A stretch of DNA of 64,000 nt from assembly GCA_029747585.1 (NCBI GenBank), contig JAPEVF010000013.1, forward strand, positions 62,001-126,000. The letters run 5' to 3'. The notes under the pieces were generated by a model, which was not told where the DNA came from, did not search any database, and worked only from the letters and a program-made list of their open reading frames with translations. The position numbers and the translations under genes were made by a program. The DNA is from Pleurotus djamor. Lineage: Eukaryota > Basidiomycota > Agaricomycetes > Agaricales > Pleurotaceae. Shown piece by piece: positions 56,967 through 64,000 of the stretch. Each line of letters starts with the position of its first letter. The first letter of the stretch is position 1.

Positions 56967-57755
56967 TTAGGAACAACTACGCACTATTGGATGCTTGCAG
57001 TGTGGGTCTTGAAGAGGCGGAGTAGACGCGGCAGCCGGAGGCCTTTTGAATGTCTCCTCAAATGACGTAGCTCTTTCGGGCGCAGCGTCGAGGACCTCTC
57101 CCAAGCCTCGAGCGGGTGTGTACTCGATGATCTTTCGGTCTGAGATGGAAGTCACCAACCTAGCAATTACGTTAGGCCCTGCTAATTTCATACAGGAAGG
57201 CTAAGGGACTCACGCATCGTCGATATCAGAGGTCCTGTAAATAGCTTCAACCAACGGAAGGAAGAGTCTGATAAGCCAGCGGCGCGCGTGAACTGGAAGT
57301 TCTGGTTTCTTGAAGATGTGGTAGACAATAAGCATAAATCCGTTCGCGTGAACGCTCTCTTCCACCGCCTTGAACCTGCTAGAACCCATCCTTTCATAAA
57401 TTCTTCGTCAAAGATGAGCACTGTGTCACTTCCATATCTGTTGAGTGATGCATAGAGGTTGGGGAGTGGCGGGTGCTGAAGACTGCGTTAACCAACTGGA
57501 AGACGTTGCAAAGAGGAAGTTTGGTGAGAAGGGAAAATGCTCGATCATGGGATGAGAAGTATCACATACCGTGGATTTATAGTGACCTCGGAACGGCTGG
57601 TGACCGAAACCAAGATATTTCAGACATTGGTACGCGGCGCAGCCAATTTCATAAGCGACTTTGGATTGCCAGTGGAGAGGTCTATCGACAATAACGCGTG
57701 TACGTGAGGCCGTAAACGTCGCTCGAGCGGGTCCGGCGAAAGTCTGCGAGACCAT
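56967..57755 (-). CDS. unrecognised protein, 3 exons, one frameshift (~213 aa)
   Basis: Exons 57570-57755, 57214-57475 and 56967-57159. Intron 1 is GTATGT...CTTCAG with a GTTAACG branch near its end. Joining there gives KSTHPPLPNLYASLNRYGSD. The frame then breaks near 57386-57394 (CCCATCCTTTC); one added base links FDEEFMKG to MGSSRFKAVEESVHANGF and yields 213 residues. No signal peptide or domain is recognised. The stretch RRWLIRLFLPLVEAIYR is amphipathic. The break may be a sequencing error. Confidence 0.55.
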
Positions 57756-57928
57756 GGTGGCGAGTGGAGGGATATGTGAACCATAGATATTGCCCAGAAG
57801 GTCGACTACAGTTCAGAGACAATATTTGATGTATGGCGGGGGCTTAGGCGTAGCCATGGTAAAAGAGGGCGAAGCGCGTGTGAGGACTCAAGCTGGTCCG
57901 TAGTTTCAATGAGAACCCCGCCATTGAA

Positions 57929-57954
57929 GTTTAACGTTTAACGTTTAACGTTTA
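57929..57954 (+). repeat. heptamer array of GTTTAAC
   Basis: Three perfect GTTTAAC units followed by GTTTA. Fits the general GTTNAAC unit seen at 21739 and 56071. Confidence 0.9.
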
Positions 57955-58100
57955 GGTCCCGACCAAATCCCGATCGACACGCCTCAGCCACTGGCCTATT
58001 ACGACCATCAGCGCGTTCACTGGCAAAGATGAACGGTGTAAAAATACTGAAAGGCAAGATGTGAATGGCTCGAGTGGTAACGAGCCCACTGGCGTGGCCT

Positions 58101-58138
58101 CTTCGTGTTTTCAGTCAGCTCTTCGTGTTTTCAGTCAG
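58101..58138 (+). repeat. 20-bp unit tandem duplication
   Basis: CTTCGTGTTTTCAGTCAG occurs twice with a 20-base period, perfectly conserved. It is non-coding, located downstream of 10-Cys secreted gene C. Confidence 0.85.
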
Positions 58139-58244
58139 TCCCCATTGGACGTGATGGCCACGNACAAAAATATCGATAGATATGGGTAAACATGAAGAAC
58201 AAGCGACAGCAAACGCAGAAGAGCACTTTGGATGGTGTCCAAGG

Positions 58245-58830
58245 TTAGCAGCCTGGAAGCCTAGGGTTTGTGGGAAGACAAGCTCCGCCATTCGCCACCG
58301 CTCCAGCGCGTTGATTCCCAAAAGTAAACACATCCCGGATAGCTGCGCAATCCCTACGGTCGTTGTTGAGGAATAGTTCGATGAACGCATTCTGCATGAC
58401 GGATAAATTAACACGTTGTGCAAGGAGAGCGGAAATTTGGGAAAGCNAAAAAAAGATTGACTGACCCTGCAATCACTCGGAGTCGGCGCCCATTGGATGT
58501 TGCACCGAGGGTCGTTCGCAGAGATGAAGTGGTAGCTTCCTATGGTGAGCGTCTGGATGTGACTCTGGCATGGGGCTCGTCCAATCCGACTACACAAATC
58601 GTCTGAAAAGGAGAAAGAGTAATTGACCGTTAGAAATTTAAAGGTATACGTGCTAGCGCTAAAGTCGGAGGTTACGCACTCAATTGACCATCTGAAATGA
58701 CTGGAGAGAAGCAGGTACATCGACCACATGAGTGATGGGACGTGATGGGACCTGCGTGGGTCCATATACCGAGAACGGCCATGGGCAGCATCATAAAGAT
58801 AGCCACGAGGACGGAAAACTTGGTATGCAT
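58245..58830 (-). CDS. small secreted 10-cysteine protein, copy C
   Basis: Exons 58680-58830, 58466-58602 and 58245-58391 encode 144 residues. The signal peptide ends MMLPMAVLG. Ten Cys are in the same order as copies A and B (SCGRCTCFS, DLCSRI, APCQSH, PRCNIQWAP, SDCR, RDCAAIR, GGACLP, PGC). It is the most diverged member in the last exon (FIELFLNNDRRD). An N at 58447 falls in intron 2. TATA-like AATATAAATT about 95 bases upstream (minus strand); the A/B promoter block is not present. Function unknown. Confidence 0.85.
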
Positions 58831-60354
58831 AAGGGGGCGGCTGGCAGTTTTGACGAAGATTGAGCAACCGATGGGTACGAGCGGAAGTCCTGAGGGCGTC
58901 GTAGGTGTTGCAGCACTAATTTATATTCAGGAAGTTGCCCGACAAAGGCGAGTTCGCCGATGCCAGGGCGCCGTGCTACCCAGGTGGGTAATGACACGAA
59001 GTACCAAGACATGCTAACTCTGCCAAGTGACAAGACTTGCGCCTCGAGTAAGCCACCGTCGTAGGAAACTCGTGTTCACTGGATCAGACTCGGGGGAAAT
59101 TATATATGGCAAAAGATTCTACGGTAAATATGGGAGATAGAAATGAAAGACTTTGACGCACTGTGTAGGATGGGCGGAGGCTTTCAACGAAAGGAATAGT
59201 AAAGGGTGTTCACGGCGCTCGAGGCCTTGGGCTCATCCCTTCATAGTAGATAAAAGGTTCCCAAGTGGGACTTAGATATCAGACATTGATTTCTTCGCGA
59301 GATTGGGAGGATGAAAGCCTAAATCATGATGCATGTGCATGAACATTGAGGCAAGGTCGAAGTTGATCGAATTTCTGGGCCTCGGCTTGCCCACGCGGAT
59401 GGTGGGAATTACCTTCTAAAAGTAGCAGTTATCCAAAGACGCTCACTCAATTGATCACCGGCACCTGCCTTTCAAGTTTTCGCCTACCATTCTACTTTTT
59501 CCGTCCTGTGCTTTCATCGTCTTGGACTTTCATTTGGGGACTTCTCTCTCTCATTGCCATTGATTCTTGGTTAATTCAAGTAATTTCAAAGCTGGGGGAT
59601 TTTTTCCTGGGTCTGACGACTTTGATTCATCCCAAAAACAACTTCCTTCCAAGAACCGGGAAGTGTCTGTATTAGTGAGTCCTTTCTCGCTGTTGGACAA
59701 CTCGGACTCACCGCTCAATCCTACAATCAGAGCTACGGCGGCTGTACCTTCTCCTGTCGTTCGTACCGCTTGTACACGCCGCCGACCGTTTTTTATGCAA
59801 GCTCCCATCCCAGCGTCGCGAGACATCCTCACCAATGCAGTTTCTTGAGATACGCACCGCACAAGTGACTCCGCCTGTAGGACACTGGGACACAAGCAAG
59901 CGGCGCAGTACATCACACGTTACCCGTCTGGATAGATGCCCGGTCCCCTCCGCCTCAACAAGCCTGCCTTAACGGGATGTCTTACCTGAGTGCACCGGTA
60001 CTCCGTACAGAGGGTTATCTGCATTCCCGCTCCCAGAAGGTCATGGCAACGCAGGCCGCAATGACATTTCTCGATGCGTGGCGCGGACATCCCAGCAGGT
60101 CGAGCTGGCTGAACAAGTTGAACCATAACACCAGTGCGAGAACTGGGCTTATCGTGCATGTAGTTTCGCCTCGGTTCCTCCGTCTTGCTGGGGGGTTGTG
60201 GACTCAGATGCATTGCCACTTTTATGGCATTTTCGACGTGGTCACATGCACGTCGCGTTTTTCTTTGATCAACCAACATTCGCGCTTTGTTTTTTCTTGT
60301 TTTGTCACTCCGGTGGCCATCGATGAATGTGCTCCCCGGTGACTCTCTGCCCTC
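58831..60354. other. gene-poor stretch
   Basis: No gene supported. A 260-codon minus frame (59920-60702) is open but overlaps better coding signal on the plus strand and has no recognised domain. Confidence 0.4.
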
Positions 60355-61867
60355 TTGTCGTCCCCGCCCCTTCTCCATCGCATCCATCACCAGGATGGAT
60401 CCTTTCAAAGTCCCCTCCACCACATCCGCTCCAATGAATACCATTGCGAGGGCTTCCCTTTCAATCTGGACAATCCCATCGTCGAGGCGTTCTTCGACAT
60501 CAGCTACAAGGGTGAAGTTCAACCCGGAGTGCCTCTTCGCAATGAAAACTTGGCGTATTACGGTCCCGCCTTTGTAGGACTCGCAGTCCGTCAGGCTACT
60601 CGCCGTTGGGAAACGGAGAAGTCCTTGCCCGTAATCGTTAAGCTGCCGCTGCCTTGATTGAGGTACGTCTGAAACCAACCATTTATACGCTGCCCGTCTC
60701 ACACCTATCCTTTACCCGCTTTTCAGGACATGGCGTGTTTCCTTACTGAGAACGACAAGTGCTCAAGGGTGTTTCCGCCGCCGGTGCTCTTTACCTTGCA
60801 AAACTCCCCAAAGAGATATCTTCGGCAATTTAGCGTTTCGTCAATACGCTTCCGGATATCTTCCCTATAAAGGCAGTTACTGATACAGCGGAGGCCCAAG
60901 CTTGGGTCGTCGTCGTCGTTGGCCCATTTTTTTCAACAACTTGTCGTCTACTACAACCATCTGACGCCCATATTCCACCTTCGTGATGCGTGGTTCAAAC
61001 ACGATTACCAGCGCAAAGGGTCAAGTTACATCGACAACGTGCTTAATCGAGCCCTCCAGCATTGCTCTAACTCCTTCAAGTACATCTGTCCCGAACATAT
61101 TGACTCAATGAAGCTCTTGGGTCGTTGAGCATCGAGAGGTTTTGTTCCCCCTGGAGTCGCTTGCTGAAGACCGCAAGCAATTCCCTGTCGTCCTAAAGGA
61201 GAATGGAGACGTCGCTTCGGAGGGGATGGAGAGCATGCGACTCGGCGAGGCCCTCTACCGTTTCTCCCTCTACCTGGCCCTCGATTCCGCGAAGCCTGGA
61301 TGCCGATTTGCCATATCCGGCTTTCCAGGATACGCAACGGTAAGTCTCATACCTTTACCCTGTTTCGCAACCGCTCATTTATCCGGAAAGATGTTGACTC
61401 AGATGATTAGAAGCGATGAAATCTTGACACGCTTCTTTGACCGGTCTGGGTACTTCAGCTTNCCCCCCATATAACTATAACGACGACCGTCCACCCAAAT
61501 GCGCGATCGGTCAAATCCTTTGCACCCTCATCGGACGGAGATATGACAAAGATCAAGAGGTTGCTTACGATTGGGTACTTCACTTTGTCACACCCATCGT
61601 CTCCATAGGCGGGGAAGCTCTTCGAAGACAGGGCGAGTGAGTCCGTTTCGCCTCTTGAGAATATTTGCATCCCTTATATCTCACGGCGCACAGGCATAGC
61701 TGCTTCTCCAGGACGATCCATGCCGGATCCCGTCATCCAAGCTTCCAAGGGTTGAGATGGATGTTCCATCTGATGATGGCATTTGGGACGACGATGATTC
61801 GTCTGAAACTTCGTTAGTGGAGCAGAGTCCCATTCTGCAGGAGGATGGGAAGCGGAAGAGAGGTTGA
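60355..61867 (+). pseudogene. decayed or error-laden multi-exon gene of unknown family
   Basis: Coding-like segments lie in order: NLDNPIVEAFFDISYKGEVQ (60376-60680), YYNHLTPIFHLRDAWFKHDY (60919-61128), GEALYRFSLYLALDSAKPGC (61142-61339), then across a clean GTAAGT...CTCAG intron (61340-61402) to NYNDDRPPKCAIGQILCTLI and VTPIVSIGGEALRRQG. The last piece is an acidic tail, SDDGIWDDDDSSETSLVEQS (61700-61867, stop TGA). An N at 61462 breaks one frame and its removal repairs it. Other junctions cannot be joined. No family recognised. Confidence 0.35.
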
Positions 61868-62156
61868 CGTCGTGAATTCTCGATTTTCTTCGCATTTTAT
61901 TGGGACTTTCAGTGACAAAAGATGTACTTTTACTGGACTAAAAAGTGTAACGGATCCAGTGCTTGTACCTTTAGAAACGGAAACCTGCCTGTCTTCGACC
62001 AGTATCCCAACTCTTGGTCGTGTAGATTACGGATTGAGGATTGTTCCCTCCGGGCGCCTATTGAGACCTTCTCTGGTTCTTCTACTTCCACCTCGGGTGC
62101 GTCTGTGTAAGAACACGCACAGTCGGATTACTTCCTCTCCGATCTCACCATTGAAA
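61868..62156. other. intergenic region upstream of F-box family copy 3
   Basis: No gene seen. It should contain the promoter of the gene starting at 62157. Confidence 0.45.
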
Positions 62157-63710
62157 ATGGCTCCTCGTTCCATTTCCGTTTGCCCAACTGAGGTCCTCGA
62201 GGCTATCCTGATCCATCTTAACTGGAGGGATCTTCTCAAACTCCGCGCGGTTCGTTTTTGCTTTTCTACTTTTTACCCAAGAGTTAACCCGATAAGTGAC
62301 GAAACTAGACGTGTAAACCATTCTATCATGCATCGAGGCTGCTCAGCGTGTGGCGCGCTCAGCTTGCTCGACTCTCTGACTCTTACTCCGTCCCCATCGT
62401 CCCTCCGAGACCGCTCGATTCCTATACGTCACAGGATCTTGAAAGACTTGTAACGAGATGGCTCAAGGCCGAGTTTATCTGGAACCCTCATAAACAGCTC
62501 GAAAAACCTGATCTCCGTCGCATACGACAGGCAGGCAATGAGTTCCCGTTTCCACGTACTGCTTTGGTCGAGGGTGGTCGATGGCTACTTTCCAATCTTG
62601 AAGCTGACGGTGGAAATGTCTTCGCCAGCAACGTGGAATCCGCGGAAATGGACTCGAGGATCTTAGTTGAAAACTCGGTCAGCTCAAGTATCGCAGAAAT
62701 ATACACCGATCTTGATCACTCCTCGCAACCCGTGGCCATCCATCTTGCGATCTCGTATGTCTTCTGTTGAGTCGGGTCTTTTGTGAAATTTACTTGAATG
62801 CTTGCTCATTTTCTCATCCTTGGTTAATCGTAGACGAAGGCGNTTTTTAGTCCAGGTAGGGTTGAAATATGGCGCGTCATTGAAACCGCAGGACCGGACA
62901 CCTCGTTACACCTTTCAGCAAGCCGAACAAATACGTTCTCTACCGGAGTTCTCGTCGATACCAAACATATCTCGTCTTTCTTCGGTTCATTATATGCTTG
63001 TTTTGTGGATGTTGAATGTACCCAGGTTGAAGTATACGATTGGCGGTATTCTGTCACCAATCGACCCAAGAAGTCTACCCTCTCCATCGACCCGAAATAC
63101 CGCGCGGTGAGTCCTATACTCAAACAAACCAAAGGTTGGCTACTGATTGCTTCATCTCCAGACGAGTTTAAAGCTACTCGCTGACGGAAACCTACTGGTG
63201 TACGGCCAACATTCGATATGTGTGTTATCTGTGCCAGAGACATCCTATGATGTCTCGGACTCGGACTCGCACAGTAACACACCATTGCTCAATAACCCGC
63301 TGTATGAGTGGACCTTGGGCGACGAGGGAGAAATTATCACCGGAAGTGCTGCTTCCTCAACCATGGTGGCAACTGGTCGCACGTATCTCAACATCGCCAC
63401 GTCCCGTGGTATATACTCCCTTTCCATGGAAGATGCCTTTCTTTCTGTCACGGCTCTGATCACCAATGATTCTCCTCCAAGTGTTTTCGCTCTGGGAATG
63501 CATCGCGCCGTGGCCTTCTCAAATCGGTCACTTGACAGTAATACCCTAGGCCTCTACTCTTTGCGGGCGAAAGATCAGACTGCTATTGTCAAAATTGATT
63601 GGGACTTTGATGAGTCCGAATCCGTCATACTTATAGATGAATGGACTGGGAGAATTGTGGTATTTTCGGTACTAAATGAAGCTTTTACCTTACTTCATTT
63701 TGTACGATGA
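62157..63710 (+). CDS. F-box protein with propeller-like C-terminal region, copy 3 (456 aa)
   Basis: Exons 62157-62249, 62309-62765, 62834-63106 and 63162-63710. The N at 62843 adds one base to exon 3; dropping it gives GVFSPGRVEIW and a 456-residue protein. The F-box (CPTEVLEAILIHLNWRDLL, TCKPFYHASRLLSVW) and the propeller-like blocks (ALVEGGRWLLSNLEADGG, VEVYDWRYS, NLLVYGQHSICVLSV, LIDEWTGRIVVFS) align with the copies at 41386 and 47090. Intron 1 has a GTTCGT donor. It is closer to copy 2 than to copy 1 in the F-box and second exon. The intact Trp in VEIWRV shows what copy 2 has lost. Confidence 0.85.
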
Positions 63711-64000
63711 CGAAGGTGGTTTATCTCGTAGCCGTTCATCGTTAAGTTCGCCGTCTTACCATCTAGGCCATATACATCCTTCACCTTCATTTTCTTAAAT
63801 TAACCCGCTTGTTTTCGCTTTTCCCTCCGTCAACCACAGTACGACTTCACTCGCCCCAGAAGGAGTTGCAACGAAGTTTCCGCTGTTCCTTCAATCAATT
63901 CTAGGTGCATTTATGCAAAGTGTATGGAAGCATGATAGAGTACAGCGGGACACAGTTGCATCATTGGGGGACGACCGTATACTTGGGCTTGAGCCATTGC
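63711..64000. other. 3' flank and intergenic sequence at window end
   Basis: No gene seen in the last 290 bases. Confidence 0.5.

Larger units (their letters stand above)
57756..58244. other. intergenic region with a heptamer array and a 20-bp tandem duplication
   Basis: Contains GTTTAAC repeats at 57929-57954 and two tandem copies of CTTCGTGTTTTCAGTCAG at 58101-58138. An N lies at 58163. No gene. Confidence 0.5.

Noticed and set aside
59920..60702. 260-codon open frame on the minus strand
   Set aside because: Composition is not protein-like over much of its length, no motif is recognisable, and the plus strand shows better coding character over the same bases.

Overview
The window looks like nuclear DNA of a mushroom-forming basidiomycete (Agaricomycetes, probably Agaricales; inferred). 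Genes are broken by many 50-75 base introns with GT(A/G)NGT donors and CTNAC-like branch sites. Families common in that group are present: F-box proteins, FunK1-type kinases, small secreted cysteine-rich proteins, M43 metalloproteases and isoprenylcysteine methyltransferases. No prokaryotic features, CRISPR array, rRNA or intact transposon were seen. Gene models were built by hand from splice signals, reading frame and paralog comparison.

Layout. 1-4.4 kb: gene-poor, then a disordered acidic/basic protein. 5-6.8 kb: F-box gene with one frameshift. 7.6-15.9 kb: two copies of an isoprenylcysteine methyltransferase gene with duplicated upstream DNA, flanking an acidic protein gene (frameshifted) and an F-box gene. 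16.2-23.7 kb: a long tandem duplication, each unit starting with a secreted M43 metalloprotease gene and continuing into non-coding repeat. 23.7-27 kb: gene-poor. 27-41 kb: a secreted 10-Cys protein, an F-box gene, a 20-exon ArAE_2_N/FUSC-like membrane transporter, a cluster of three secreted proteins with a duplicated 6-Cys module, 3-hydroxyanthranilate 3,4-dioxygenase, and a second 10-Cys protein facing the first. 41-49 kb: an F-box family gene, a protein with three copies of an unrecognised module, a secreted 6-Cys protein, and an F-box family copy with a nonsense codon. 49-55.5 kb: tRNA-Thr(UGU), an EFM7/Nnt1-like methyltransferase, two pseudokinase-like FunK1 relatives and a MUP1-like amino acid permease. 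57-64 kb: an unrecognised frameshifted gene, the third 10-Cys protein, a decayed gene and a third F-box family gene.

Recurring themes are paralog expansion (ICMT x2, M43 x2, 10-Cys secreted x3, double-module secreted x3, F-box/propeller-like x3, FunK1-like x2), introns placed at or inside the start codon, and dispersed 7-bp GTTNAAC arrays. Single N characters sit beside homopolymers; in all four cases where one falls in a gene model, deleting it restores the frame or splice site. The single-base frameshifts may therefore be assembly errors.

Nothing suggests one operon-like system. The best candidates for undescribed biology are the 35.8-37.7 kb secreted cluster and the dispersed 10-Cys family with its conserved promoter.
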